A stretch of DNA of 64,000 nucleotides from Roseomonas sp. 18066 (GTDB lineage: Bacteria > Pseudomonadota > Alphaproteobacteria > Acetobacterales > Acetobacteraceae): assembly GCF_902706185.1 (NCBI RefSeq), contig NZ_CACSJM010000007.1:1-64000 (forward strand), written 5' to 3'. The notes beneath the pieces are model-generated. The model saw nothing but the letters and a program-made list of their open reading frames with translations, had not been told where the DNA came from and did not search any database. Positions 33,670-44,088 of this stretch are shown in pieces. Both the position numbers and the translations under genes were made by a program. The stretch's first letter is position 1, and every line of letters starts with the position of its first letter.

Positions 33670-33687
33670 TTGTGCTGCGTTGCACAA
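33670..33687. promoter_or_regulatory. Inverted repeat TTGTGC-N6-GCACAA in the divergent gap
   Basis: The 344-base gap 33414-33757 separates the divergent binding-protein and aldolase genes and has no ORF of note. It holds this six-base-arm palindrome about 70 bases before the aldolase ATG and a possible -35 TTGACG at 33701, with no convincing -10. The palindrome is a candidate operator; the rest of the gap shows nothing recognizable. Confidence 0.35.
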
Positions 33688-33757
33688 CTCTCACGACCGG
33701 TTGACGGGGCCAAGCGCGGCGTTGGACAGTCCCCTCCATCAGAGGGAGTTGGGGCTC

Positions 33758-34540
33758 ATGAACATCGCCACGCCGCCGGCACGGATGGCCTGCTCCGAGG
33801 AAGAGTGGCGCGTGCGCTGCGACCTCGCGGCGCTGTATCGCCTGGTCGCGCATTTCCGCATGACCGACTTCATCTACACCCATATCAGCGCGCGCGTGCC
33901 GGGCCCTGACCACCACTTCCTGATCAACAAGTATGGCGTGCTGTTCGACGAGATGTGCGCCAGCGACCTCGTCAAGATCGACCTGCACGGCAATGTCGTG
34001 GAGGAGGATGGCGCCTCCAAGCCGGTCAACGCCGCCGGCTTCACCATCCACTCCGCCCTGCACATGGCCAAGGAAGACGCCTTCTGCGTCGTCCACACCC
34101 ACACCGCCGCCGGCATCGCGGTTTCCGCGCAGAAGCACGGGCTGCTGCCGATCAGCCAGCATGCGCTGAAGTTCTACGGCCACCTCGCCTATCATGGCTA
34201 TGAGGGCATCGCGCTCGACCTCGACGAGCGCGACCGGCTGGTGCACGACCTCGGTGCCCACAAGGCGATGATCCTGCAGAACCACGGCCTGCTGGTGGCC
34301 GGGCGCAGCATCCCCGAGGCCTTCAACCTGATCTATTATTTGGAGCGCGCCTGCCAGGCGCAGGTCGCGGCCCTGGCCGGCAGCGGCCTGGACCAGCTGG
34401 TGCTGCCGCCCGAGGAGGTGCGCCAGCGCACCGCGGCGCAGTTCAACGGCAATCCCGAGAAGTCGCTGGCGCATAGCGAATGGGCCTGGGCCTCGGCGCT
34501 GCGGCTGATCGAAGGCAGCAAGCTGGACTGGCGCGCATGA
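33758..34540 (+). CDS. Class II aldolase/adducin family protein
   Basis: 260 residues, paralogue of the protein at 30750. Zinc site VHTHTAAG and ILQNHGLLVAG; YGVLFDEMCASDLV carries the acidic residue. The ATG at 33758 follows AGAGGGA; the frame open upstream has no similarity. First gene of an eight-gene operon with two amidohydrolases and a complete Dpp-like ABC system. It overlaps the next gene by ATGA. Reaction unknown; a lyase or decarboxylase step in degradation of the imported compound is likely. Confidence 0.8.
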   Translation: MNIATPPARMACSEEEWRVRCDLAALYRLVAHFRMTDFIYTHISARVPGPDHHFLINKYGVLFDEMCASDLVKIDLHGNVVEEDGASKPVNAAGFTIHSALHMAKEDAFCVVHTHTAAGIAVSAQKHGLLPISQHALKFYGHLAYHGYEGIALDLDERDRLVHDLGAHKAMILQNHGLLVAGRSIPEAFNLIYYLERACQAQVAALAGSGLDQLVLPPEEVRQRTAAQFNGNPEKSLAHSEWAWASALRLIEGSKLDWRA

Positions 34541-36198
34541 CCGCCGACCTTCTGATCACCGGCGGCCGCATCTTCCGCGGCCTCGCCGGCGGCTATGCCG
34601 AGGCCATCGCCATCAAGGACGGCCGCGTGCTGGCCGTGGGCGATGCCGCGTCGGTGTCCGACGCTGCGGGCGCCGCCACCAAGCGCATCGACCTGGGCGG
34701 GCGCGTGGCCGCGCCCGCGCTGAACGAAGCGCATATGCACCTGCTCTCCTATGGCCTCGGCCTGAGCCAGGTGAACCTCCGCGCCGAGGAGGTCCGCACC
34801 CTCGACGAGGTGCTGTCGCGCATCTCGAAGGCTGCCAAGACCACGCCGAAGGGCCAGTGGATCCTCGGCCGCGGCTATGACCATGGCGAGCTCGATATCG
34901 GCCGCCACCCGCTGGCCGAGGAGCTGGACCGCGCGGCGCCCGACCATCCGGTCTTCATCACCCGCACCTGCGGCCATGTCGCCGTCGCCAACACCGCGGC
35001 GCTGCGGCTGGCCGGCGTCAACCACAACACCCCCGACCCTGAGGGTGGCGCCATCGAGCGCAAGAACGGCAAGCTCACCGGCCTCTTCGCCGAGCGCGCC
35101 ATGCGCCTGGTGCGCGACAAGATGGCGCCGCCGTCGGAAGGCCAGATGGTCGACGCCATCGAGGCCGCCGGGCGCAACCTGGCGGCGCTGGGCTTCGCCT
35201 CGGCCTCCGACATGAATGTCGGCATGACCGGCGGCATGGCCGAGATCGACGCCTTCCGCCGCGCGGCCGCCGACGGGCGCCTGCTGCAGCGCATGTGGCA
35301 GGTGCTGGCCGGCAATCCGGAAGGCATCGCCGACGAGGCCTATGCCGCGGGGCTCCGCCCGAACTTCGCCCGCGGCGAGGATGCCGAGGAGCTGCTGGCC
35401 TGGGGCGCCGTCAAGGTGTTCGGCGATGGCTCCGCCGGTGGCCTGACCGCGGCCTTCTTCGACCCGTATCTCGAGAGCGCCGGCGGCGGCACGGGCATCT
35501 TCTGCTTCCCCGACGACAAGATGCATTCGCTGCTGGCGAAGTTCCACAAGCAGGGCTGGCAGCTCGACATCCACGCCATCGGCGACGCGGCGATCGAGCA
35601 GGTGCTGGTCGGCATGGAGCAGGCGAGCTCGGCCGAGATGCCGATCGACGGCCGCCGCCACCGCATCGAGCATTGCGGCTTCCTCAACCGCGACCAGCGC
35701 CGGCGCATGCTGAAGCACGGCATCATCCCGGTGCCGCAGCCGGTCTTCATGTATGAGTTCGGCGATCTCTACGTGAAGAACCTGGGCCTCGAGCGCACCG
35801 AGGTGGCCTATCCGATGCGCACCTGGCTGGAGGAAGGCCACCACCCGGTCGCCTCCTCGGACAGCCCGGTCTGCACGGTGGATCCCTTCATCAACCTCTA
35901 TGCCATGGTCACCCGCAAGAGCAACCGCGGCACCGTGCTCGGCGCCGGCGAGACGCTGACGCCGGAGCAGGCGATGCATTGCTACACCTGGTGCGGCGCC
36001 CATGCGCAGTTCGCCGAAGGCGATCGCGGCACGCTGGAGCCGGGCATGCAGGCCGATATCACGGTCTTCTCGCGCGACCTTTTCGCCTGCGCGCCGGAAG
36101 AGATCCTGACCACCAAGGCCGACCTGACCTTCCGGGGCGGCCGCGCGATCTTCGATCGCCATGGCGAGGCTGCGGCCCTCGCGGGGGCTGCGGACTAA
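34537..36198 (+). CDS. Amidohydrolase family protein (YtcJ-like, amidohydrolase_3)
   Basis: 553 residues. Starts with the composite beta-domain (LLITGGRIFRGL, AIAIKDGRVLAVGD); the metal site appears as NEAHMHL in place of the usual HxH, then HAIGDAAI, RHRIEHCGF and the late ASSDSPV aspartate. The NEAHMH form is common in YtcJ-type enzymes. These hydrolyse amides, carbamates or cyclic imides in the cytoplasm. Located in the operon just upstream of the permease genes; the permease start is 5 bases past the stop. Confidence 0.8.
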   Translation: MTADLLITGGRIFRGLAGGYAEAIAIKDGRVLAVGDAASVSDAAGAATKRIDLGGRVAAPALNEAHMHLLSYGLGLSQVNLRAEEVRTLDEVLSRISKAAKTTPKGQWILGRGYDHGELDIGRHPLAEELDRAAPDHPVFITRTCGHVAVANTAALRLAGVNHNTPDPEGGAIERKNGKLTGLFAERAMRLVRDKMAPPSEGQMVDAIEAAGRNLAALGFASASDMNVGMTGGMAEIDAFRRAAADGRLLQRMWQVLAGNPEGIADEAYAAGLRPNFARGEDAEELLAWGAVKVFGDGSAGGLTAAFFDPYLESAGGGTGIFCFPDDKMHSLLAKFHKQGWQLDIHAIGDAAIEQVLVGMEQASSAEMPIDGRRHRIEHCGFLNRDQRRRMLKHGIIPVPQPVFMYEFGDLYVKNLGLERTEVAYPMRTWLEEGHHPVASSDSPVCTVDPFINLYAMVTRKSNRGTVLGAGETLTPEQAMHCYTWCGAHAQFAEGDRGTLEPGMQADITVFSRDLFACAPEEILTTKADLTFRGGRAIFDRHGEAAALAGAAD

Positions 36199-36202
36199 CA
36201 CA

Positions 36203-37144
36203 ATGCTGCGTCATGTACTGCAACGCCTGCTGACCACCATCCCGGTGATGCTGGGCGTCCTTCTGATTGGCTTCCTGCTGATGCAGGTGGTGCCGACGGA
36301 CCCTGCCATCGTCCGCGCCGGCCCCACCGCCACGGTCGAGCTGGTCAACGAGATCCGGCGCGAGCTCGGCCTCGACCAGCCGCTCTATGTCCAGTTCGGC
36401 ATCTATCTGTGGAAGCTGCTGCAGGGTGACCTCGGCGTCTCCATCATCAACAACGTCGCGGTGACGCAGGAGCTGTCGGGCACCATCGGCCCGACGCTGG
36501 AGCTGATGTTCGCCTCGCTGTTCTGGTCGATCCCGATCGGCATCGCGCTGGGCACCATCGCCGCCTATTGGCGCGGCTCGGTGCTGGACCGCGCGGTCAC
36601 CGCCTTCTCGGTGGCCGGCGGCTCGGTGCCGGTGTTCTTCCTCGGGCTGATGCTGATCTGGTATGTCGGCTTCCAGTGGCAGCTGCTGCCCTTCACCGGC
36701 CGCGGCGGCCCGCTCTGGACGCTGGAAGGCTGGCAGTCGGTGGCGCTGCCCGCGCTGACGCTCGGCGGCACCTTCATCGCCCCCGTCGCCCGCATGACCC
36801 GCACCGCGGTGCTGGAGGTGCTCAGCGCCGAGCATGTCCGCACCGCCCGCGCCAAGGGCCTGAGCGAAAGCGCGGTGGTGCTGCACCACGCGCTGCGCAA
36901 CGCGCTGATCCCGGTGGTCACGCTGATCGGCCTGCAGATCGGCTTCCTGCTCGGTGGCGCGGTGGTCACGGAGACGGTGTTCTCCTGGCCGGGCGTCGGG
37001 CGGCTGGCGGTCGGCGCCATCCTGTCCTCGGACTTCCCGATGGCGCAGGGCACCATCATCGTGCTGTCGCTCGGCTTCATCCTCGTCAATCTGGTGGTCG
37101 ATGTGCTCTATGTCGCGCTCGACCCGCGCATGCGGGGGCATTGA
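36203..37144 (+). CDS. Peptide/nickel-type ABC transporter permease (DppB-like)
   Basis: 313 residues starting MLRHVLQRLLTTIPVMLG, a membrane helix as usual for DppB. Motifs: VVPTDPA near residue 31, ELGLDQPLYVQFG, and the EAA loop HVRTARAKGLSESAVVLHHALRN. Six membrane helices. Forms the inner-membrane channel with the next gene, which begins two bases after this stop. Confidence 0.87.
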   Translation: MLRHVLQRLLTTIPVMLGVLLIGFLLMQVVPTDPAIVRAGPTATVELVNEIRRELGLDQPLYVQFGIYLWKLLQGDLGVSIINNVAVTQELSGTIGPTLELMFASLFWSIPIGIALGTIAAYWRGSVLDRAVTAFSVAGGSVPVFFLGLMLIWYVGFQWQLLPFTGRGGPLWTLEGWQSVALPALTLGGTFIAPVARMTRTAVLEVLSAEHVRTARAKGLSESAVVLHHALRNALIPVVTLIGLQIGFLLGGAVVTETVFSWPGVGRLAVGAILSSDFPMAQGTIIVLSLGFILVNLVVDVLYVALDPRMRGH

Positions 37145-37146
37145 GC

Positions 37147-38040
37147 ATGGCCAGCATCAATTCCGCGGCGGCGGCTGCCGCCACGCCGGTGGCGGCCTCG
37201 ATGCCGAAGCGCCCGGGCATGCTGAAGCGCCTGCTGCGCGAGCCGGTGGCCGCCATCGCCTTCGTCCTGGTCGTGCTGCTGATCGGCGCGGCGGTCTTCG
37301 CGCCCTGGCTGGCGCCGACCGACCCCTTCGACAACGACCTGGCCAATGCCATGGCGGTGCCCGGCACCGACGGGCTGCTGCTCGGCGCCGACAGCCAGGG
37401 CCGCAACATGATCACCCGGCTGCTCCACGGCCTGCGCATCACCATGATGATGGGCATGGCCTCGGTGCTGCTGGGCGGCCTGGCCGGCGCCCTGGTCGGC
37501 TTCACCGCCGCCTTCTACAACCGCATCGACGGGCTGCTGATGCGGCTGATGGACGTGCTGCTGTCCTTCCCGGCCATCCTGTTCGGCCTGGCCATCGCCG
37601 CCATCTTCGGCCCCGGCGTGCCGGCGGTGGTGCTGGCGCTGTCGGTCGCGACCGTGCCGCTGATGGCGCGCATCGTCCGCGGCGCCGCGCTGGTCGTCAT
37701 GCGGATGGACTATATCGAGGCGGCGCGCTCCACCGGCATGGGCGACGTGCGGCTGATCCTGCATCACCTGGCGCCTAACTGCCTGTCGCCGATCTTCGTC
37801 TTCGCGACCTTGCGCTTCGGCCAGGTGATCCTGCTGGGCTCGGCGCTGTCCTTCCTCGGCCTCGGCGCGCAGCCGCCGCTGGCCGAGCTCGGCGCCATGG
37901 CCTCCGAGGGCCGCAACTTCCTGTTCTTCGCCCCGCATATCGCGGTCATCCCCTGCGTGCTGATCTTCGTGGTGGTGCTGGCCTTCAACGTGCTGGGCGA
38001 CGCGCTGCGCGACGCGCTGGATCCCCGCCTCCGCAGCTGA
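37147..38040 (+). CDS. Peptide/nickel-type ABC transporter permease (DppC-like)
   Basis: 297 residues; alanine-rich N-terminal extension, then LLREPVAAIAFVLVVLLIG, LLGADSQGRNMITRLLHGLRIT and the EAA loop DYIEAARSTGMGDVRLILHHLAPN. Channel partner of the DppB-like protein. A 185-base gap with a stem-loop follows before the binding-protein gene. Confidence 0.87.
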   Translation: MASINSAAAAAATPVAASMPKRPGMLKRLLREPVAAIAFVLVVLLIGAAVFAPWLAPTDPFDNDLANAMAVPGTDGLLLGADSQGRNMITRLLHGLRITMMMGMASVLLGGLAGALVGFTAAFYNRIDGLLMRLMDVLLSFPAILFGLAIAAIFGPGVPAVVLALSVATVPLMARIVRGAALVVMRMDYIEAARSTGMGDVRLILHHLAPNCLSPIFVFATLRFGQVILLGSALSFLGLGAQPPLAELGAMASEGRNFLFFAPHIAVIPCVLIFVVVLAFNVLGDALRDALDPRLRS

Positions 38041-38091
38041 TTTTTCTGTCGGTTTGGTCCGCCTGCCCGTGGACCGGACCCCTCCAGCTTT

Positions 38092-38119
38092 CCGGCGGTG
38101 CTTCCCCGAGCGCCGCCGG
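38092..38119 (+). other. Intercistronic stem-loop between permease and binding-protein genes
   Basis: CCGGCGGTGCT and AGCGCCGCCGG pair with one G-U wobble around TCCCCG. There is no T-run, so it is more likely an RNA processing or stability element, or an attenuator, than a full terminator. The rest of 38041-38225 holds the AGGAG ribosome site at 38214-38218 and no ORF. Confidence 0.5.
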
Positions 38120-38225
38120 CACCAGGGTCAATAAGGCCCGGACGGTATTGCGCGGCCCGCGCGGGTGGGCCCGACCCTTCAGCTAGAACGGATCCCTCGG
38201 ACGAGGGACCCGCAGGAGAGGCTTG

Positions 38226-39818
38226 ATGAAGAAGACCCTGGCGGCAGCCCTGCTGTCGCTGGCCGCGGCTGTGCCCGCGGCCGATGCCCTGGCGCAGGCC
38301 GCCCCGCGCGACACCCTGGTCGTGCTGCGCGAATACGATGCCGACCGCTACGACCCGGCGCGCTCCACCGCGCGCAGCGCCGGCGAGGTCATCTACATGA
38401 TGTCCGACACGCTGGTCTCGCTCGACTTCGACCAGAAGACCGTGCGCCCGGGCCTGGCCGAGAGCTGGACCGTCAGCCCGGACGGCAAGCTCTACACCTT
38501 CAAGCTGCGCCAGGACGTCACCTTCTGCGACGGCAAGAAGATGACCGCGGCCGACGTCGTCTACACCATCAACCGCTGGATCGCGCCCGAGACCCGCAGC
38601 CCGGTGCGCTGGCGCGCCGGCCCGGTGAAGGAGGTCCGCGCCGTCGACGCCTACACCGTCGAATACGAGCTGACCGAGCCCTTCGGCGAGCTGCTCTACC
38701 AGCTGACGCTGTTCTTCGCCTCCGTCGTCGATCGCGACAATGTCGAGAAGCTGGGCGCCAATTTCGGCGTGCAGGGCTTCAACGGCACCGGCCCCTATTG
38801 CTGGGCCAGCTGGACGCCGCGCCAGGACATGGTGCTGACGCGCCACCCGAACTACACCTGGGGCCCGCCGATCTACCAGAACCGCACGCCGCAGATCGGC
38901 CGCGTGATCTGGCGCATCATCCCCGAGGCGAACACCCGCCTCGCCGCGCTGCAGACCGGCCAGGGCGACATCACCCAGTATGTGCCGCCCTTCGCCGTGG
39001 CGCAGCTGCAGCGGGTGCCGACCGTCAAGGTGGTGACCCAGCCGAACTATTTCTGGGACTTCTTCCTGGGCTTCAAGGTCGACAAGCCGGTCGTCAACGA
39101 CCCCGTCATCCGCCGCGCCATCAACATGGCGATCAACCGCGAGGCGATGGTCAAGGCGGTGTTCTTCGGCGCGGCGCAGCCGGCCGACGGCTATCTGAAC
39201 CCGAACACGCTGGGCTACGACGCCGAGGCGGCCAAGCTGGTGCCGGGCTATGACCTCGAGGCGGCGAAGAAGCTGCTCGACGAGGCCGGCTGGGTGGCGG
39301 GGCCCGATGGCATCCGCTTCAAGGATGGCGAGCGCGCCTCCTTCAACGTCTATGGCATCCAGAACGCCGAATGGCGCCGCATGACCGAGGCGATGCAGGC
39401 CGACCTGCGCCGCGCCGGCATCGAGCTGCGCATCCAGCTGTGGGATGCCACGGTGGCCTGGGGCAAGCTGGCGACGCAGGAATTCGACAGCTTCGTCATG
39501 TCCTATCCGTATATCTCGGCGACCGACGGCTTCGCGCTCTACTTCGACGGCGCCAACCGGCCGACGCCGAACCGGATGAACTGGAACGACGCGCGCACCA
39601 ACGAGCTGCTGGCCGCCGCCAAGACCAGCCTGACGCCCGAGGCCCGTGCCGCCGCCATCGGCGAGGCGCAGCGCATCATCGCGCAGAACAACGTCTGGTT
39701 CCCGATCGCGCGGGAGAGCCTCTACGTGGCCTCGGCCCAGCGGGTCGAGGGCGCGCGGGCGCACGGCATCTACGGGGCGGGCCTCTACAAGGGCCTCGAC
39801 CTGCGGCTGACGCGCTAA
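38226..39818 (+). CDS. ABC transporter substrate-binding protein, family 5 (DppA-like)
   Basis: 530 residues. MKKTLAAALLSLAAAVPAA signal, cleavage near ALAQA (about residue 24). Family marks: VVLREYDADRYDPARS, QDVTFCDGKKMTAADVVYTI and DPVIRRAINMAINREAM. The ATG at 38226 is set by AGGAG 7 bases upstream. Periplasmic receptor of the transporter whose permeases precede and ATPases follow it. Confidence 0.88.
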   Translation: MKKTLAAALLSLAAAVPAADALAQAAPRDTLVVLREYDADRYDPARSTARSAGEVIYMMSDTLVSLDFDQKTVRPGLAESWTVSPDGKLYTFKLRQDVTFCDGKKMTAADVVYTINRWIAPETRSPVRWRAGPVKEVRAVDAYTVEYELTEPFGELLYQLTLFFASVVDRDNVEKLGANFGVQGFNGTGPYCWASWTPRQDMVLTRHPNYTWGPPIYQNRTPQIGRVIWRIIPEANTRLAALQTGQGDITQYVPPFAVAQLQRVPTVKVVTQPNYFWDFFLGFKVDKPVVNDPVIRRAINMAINREAMVKAVFFGAAQPADGYLNPNTLGYDAEAAKLVPGYDLEAAKKLLDEAGWVAGPDGIRFKDGERASFNVYGIQNAEWRRMTEAMQADLRRAGIELRIQLWDATVAWGKLATQEFDSFVMSYPYISATDGFALYFDGANRPTPNRMNWNDARTNELLAAAKTSLTPEARAAAIGEAQRIIAQNNVWFPIARESLYVASAQRVEGARAHGIYGAGLYKGLDLRLTR

Positions 39819-39848
39819 GCTAGAACAAGAAGAAGGAAGGGCAGGGAC

Positions 39849-41272
39849 ATGGCCACCACCGTCATCCGCAACGCAGACCTGGTGATCGCCTGGGATGCGA
39901 CCGAGAAGCAGCACCTCTATCTCACGGATGCGGAGGTGGCCTATCGCGATGGCCAGATCACCTTCGTCGGCCGCGGCTATGACGGCCCGGCGGACGAGGT
40001 GATCGACGGGAAGGGCATGATGGTCATGCCCGGCCTGGTGAACATCCACTGCCACCCTTCGTCGGAGCCGATGAACAAGGGGCTGATCGACGAGATCGGC
40101 TCCCCCGGCCTGTATAATTCTTCGCTCTACGAATACATGCCGATCTTCCGCGCGGATGCGGAGGCGGTGCCCTCCTGCGTCCGCGTCGCCCTGTCGGAGC
40201 TGCTGCTCTCCGGCGTGACGACGGTCGCCGACCTGTCCATGGCGCATCCCGGCTGGCTCGACCTGCTGGGCGAGAGCGGCATGCGGGTCTGCATCGCGCC
40301 GATGTTCCGCTCGGCGCGCTGGGCCACCAAGAACGGCCACACGGTCGAATATGCCTGGGACGAGGCCGCCGGCGAGAAGTCGATGACCGAGGCCTTCAGC
40401 CTGATCGAGCGCGCCGAGCAGCACCCCTCGGGCCGCCTGTTCGGCATGGTGGTCCCGGCGCAGATCGACACCTGCTCCGAGACCCTGCTGCGCGAAAGCT
40501 TCCAGGAAGCCACGAAGAAGAACCTCTCCTGGCAGATCCACGCGGCGCAGAGCGTGCACGAGTTCCACGAGATCACCCGCCGCAGCGGCTTCACGCCGAT
40601 CGGCTGGCTCGACAGCATGGACCTGCTCTCCGAGCGCTCCATCATCGGCCACGGCATTTTTCTCGACGATCACCCGCGGACCAAGTGGCACACCGAGAAC
40701 GACCTGGACCGCCTCGCGGCCACGGGCACGACGGTGGCGCATTGCCCGACGGTCTTCGCCCGCCGCGGCATCGCCATGCGGTCCTTCGGCCGCTACCGCA
40801 AGCGCGGCGTCAACATGGGCGTCGGCACGGATACCTACCCGCACAACATGCTGGATGAGCTGCGGCTGGTCTCCTACCTGGCGCGGACCCAGTCCGAGGA
40901 CCCGCGCAGCCTGACCTCGACCGACCTGTTCGACGCTGCCACCATCGGCGGCGCGACGGCGCTGAACCGCGACGATATCGGCCGGCTTGCCCCCGGCTGC
41001 CGCGCGGATTTCGTCATGGTCGATGTGACGCATCCGCAGATGCGCCCCTCCCGCGACCCGATGCGCAGCCTGATCTACGCCGCCGGCGACCGGGCGATCC
41101 GCTCGGTGCATGTCGACGGCCAGGCGGTCGTGCGCGACGGCAAGGTGCTGACCATGGACTACGAAGGTGCCGCGGCGCACCTCGATGAAGCCCAGAAGCG
41201 GATCATCGCGCGGGCGCCGCAGCAGGACTGGGCGCATCGCCCGGTCGACAAGATTTCCCCTCCCACTTTCCG

Positions 41273-41282
<10 letters not shown>
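39849..41282 (+). CDS. Amidohydrolase family protein (SsnA/chlorohydrolase-like)
   Basis: 477 residues. Metal-binding [10 protein letters not shown] (HxH, about 73-75), [19 protein letters not shown] with the next histidine, and the aspartate in [11 protein letters not shown]. This is the subtype-I amidohydrolase family that deaminates or dechlorinates heterocycles and related amines (TrzN/AtzB/SsnA-like). It sits within the ABC operon between binding protein and ATPases, so the imported compound is probably its substrate. Its stop overlaps the downstream start region. Confidence 0.82.
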
Positions 41283-42279
<997 letters not shown>

Positions 42280-42283
<4 letters not shown>

Positions 42284-43350
42284 GCACCCCCCTGCTGGAA
42301 GTGACCGGCCTGCAGAAGCACTACCCGGTCAAGAAGGGCATCGTGCTGCAGAAGCAGGTCGGCGCGGTGAAGGCGGTCGACGGCGTCTCCTTCACCGTCA
42401 ACCGCGGCGAGACCCTGGCGCTGGTGGGCGAGAGCGGCTGCGGCAAGTCGACCACGGCGCGGCTGGTGCTGCGGCTGATCGAGCCCACGGCCGGCACCAT
42501 CCGCTTCGACGGCCAGGACGTCACCAAGGTCACCGGCGGCGCCATGCGGGCGATGCGCCGGCGCATGCAGATCGTCTTCCAGGACCCCTATGCCTCGCTG
42601 AACCCGCGGCTGACCGTGGGCGACGCCATCGCCGAGCCGATGGCGGTGCATGGCGTCGGCAATGCCGCCAGCCGCGCCGCCAAGGTGCAGGAGCTGCTGC
42701 GGCTGGTCGGCCTGCAGCCCTTCCATGCCGACCGCTACCCGCATGAATTCTCCGGCGGCCAGCGCCAGCGCATCGGCATCGCCCGCGCGCTGTCGGTGGA
42801 GCCGGAGCTGGTGGTCTGCGACGAGCCGGTCTCGGCGCTGGACGTCTCGATCCAGGCGCAGGTGGTCAACCTGATGAAGGACCTGCAGGCGCGGCTCGGC
42901 CTGTCTTATCTTTTCATCGCGCATGACCTGGCGGTCGTGAAGCACATGGCCGACCGCATCGCCGTCATGTATCTGGGCGCGGTGATGGAGATCGGCACCA
43001 AGCGCGCGCTCTTCGCCAATCCGCGGCATCCCTACACGCGGGCGCTGCTGGCGGCGATCCCGCATCCCGATCCGGCGCGGCGCGGGCGGGTGACGCCGCT
43101 GGGCGGCGACGTGCCCAGCCCGATGGCGGTGCCGCCGGGCTGCCGCTTCCACACCCGCTGCCCCTTCGCGCAGGAGCGCTGCCGCATCGAGGTGCCGCAG
43201 CTGCGCCCGCTCGGCGAGGGCCAGCAGGTGGCCTGCCACTTCTCCGAGACGCTGCCGGATGCCGGGCTCGACTATACCGGCGGCCTGACCGAGGCGGCGA
43301 CGCGGCGCCTGGCGCTGTACGACGCGGCGCGCCGCAAGGCGGCGGCCTGA
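42280..43350 (+). CDS. Peptide-type ABC transporter ATPase (DppF-like)
   Basis: 356 residues. Begins [16 protein letters not shown]; Walker [10 protein letters not shown]-loop [13 protein letters not shown], signature FSGGQRQRI, Walker [15 protein letters not shown], switch IAHDLAV and the [10 protein letters not shown] extension. Overlaps the DppD-like gene by ATGA. It is the last gene of the operon and ends at a hairpin terminator (43358-43381). Confidence 0.88.
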
Positions 43351-43357
43351 CAGGCGC

Positions 43358-43381
43358 GGGCCGGGGGGATCGCCCCGGCCC
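43358..43381. terminator. Hairpin between the convergent dppF-like and Nif11-like genes
   Basis: GGGCCGGGG and CCCCGGCCC pair around GGATCG. No T-run on either side; it probably serves both converging transcripts. Confidence 0.5.
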
Positions 43382-43384
43382 GGC

Positions 43385-43633
43385 TCAGCCGGCGGTGAAG
43401 ACCGTCAGCGGGAAGGCCGCGCCGCCGGCCAGCCCGTCCAGCTGCTCCGCCGACATCTCGCCCTGGCGCGACAGGATCCAGCTCTGCACCGCGCGGCGGT
43501 CGATGCCATAGCCGGCGGCGCGGGCATGCAGGATGGCCTCGTCCAGGGTGACGCCGGGGCGGGTCATGGCGGCGCGCAGCGCCAGCTGGCCCTCGAGCTC
43601 GGCCAGCAGGCGGTCGATCTCGGCATGGCTCAC
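43385..43633 (-). CDS. Nif11-like leader peptide, second of a coupled pair
   Basis: 82 residues from GTG 43633. Nif11 domain: amphipathic N-terminal helix with EIDRLLAELEGQLALRAA, a VTLDEAILHARAAGYGID segment and the GEMSAEQLDGLAGG end, giving a double-Gly cleavage site at 70-71. The remaining tail is AAFPLTVFTAG, lacking Cys. The start overlaps the stop of the first peptide gene (GTGA), so production is coupled. It reads as a ribosomal peptide precursor, but with no modification enzyme, peptidase-exporter or immunity gene nearby. Confidence 0.7.
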   Translation of the reverse strand: MSHAEIDRLLAELEGQLALRAAMTRPGVTLDEAILHARAAGYGIDRRAVQSWILSRQGEMSAEQLDGLAGGAAFPLTVFTAG

Positions 43634-43869
43634 TTGTTGAACATCGGCTGATCCAGCAGGTCGCCGCCGGACAGCCGGTCGAGCTCCTCGGCCGAGAGCT
43701 CGCCCTCGCGCGCCGCCAGGAAACGCTGCGCCTCCTCGGCGTCGATGGCATAGCCGGCGGCCTGGGCGGCGGCGACGCCCTGGGCCAGGGTCAGGCCGGG
43801 GGCCGAGAGGCTGGCCTGCAGCGAGGGGTTCTGCGGCAGCTCCTGCAGCAGGCGTTGCAGCTCGGTCAT
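43630..43869 (-). CDS. Nif11-like leader peptide, first of a coupled pair
   Basis: 79 residues from the ATG at 43869, chosen because AGGAG stands 8 bases ahead; the open frame to 44037 would add 56 residues with no ribosome site. Nif11 features: LQRLLQELPQNPSLQASL helix, AQAAGYAID, and GELSAEELDRLSGG with a double-Gly at 68-69. The tail is DLLDQPMFNK. It differs from its partner in most positions, so the pair is an old duplication. Upstream, 43870-44088 holds no recognized gene and is rich in alanine/proline codons. Confidence 0.72.
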   Translation of the reverse strand: MTELQRLLQELPQNPSLQASLSAPGLTLAQGVAAAQAAGYAIDAEEAQRFLAAREGELSAEELDRLSGGDLLDQPMFNK

Positions 43870-44088
43870 GGCGGGGCTCCTGGGGCTGGCGGGAAGGCAG
43901 GCGGCCTCGAAGAAGGCGCGGGCGCTGGCAGGCTCGATCGCGCAGCGCAGGGCAGGCCGCGCCGGCGCCGGCGCGGCGCCCGGCGCGGGGCGCGCGGGCA
44001 GGCGGGTCAGCAGGCGGTCGTTGCGGGCGGCGATCATGAGCGCAGCCTAGCCAGGGCGGGGCCGGATGTCCCCGCCGCGCCGTCTCAA

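Noticed and set aside
33414..33757. A short open frame (33483-33704, plus strand) in the divergent gap
   Set aside because: No ribosome site, no recognizable family, and it overlaps the likely promoter and palindrome region.
37764..41237. A 1157-codon open frame on the minus strand
   Set aside because: It lies opposite the DppC, binding-protein and amidohydrolase genes, all with clear families; its translation is low-complexity Arg/His/Gln/Ala, the usual shadow of GC-rich genes.
43870..44037. A 56-residue N-terminal extension on the first Nif11-like peptide
   Set aside because: The extension has no ribosome site and is Ala/Pro-rich; AGGAG sits 8 bases before the internal ATG at 43869, where the Nif11 domain begins.
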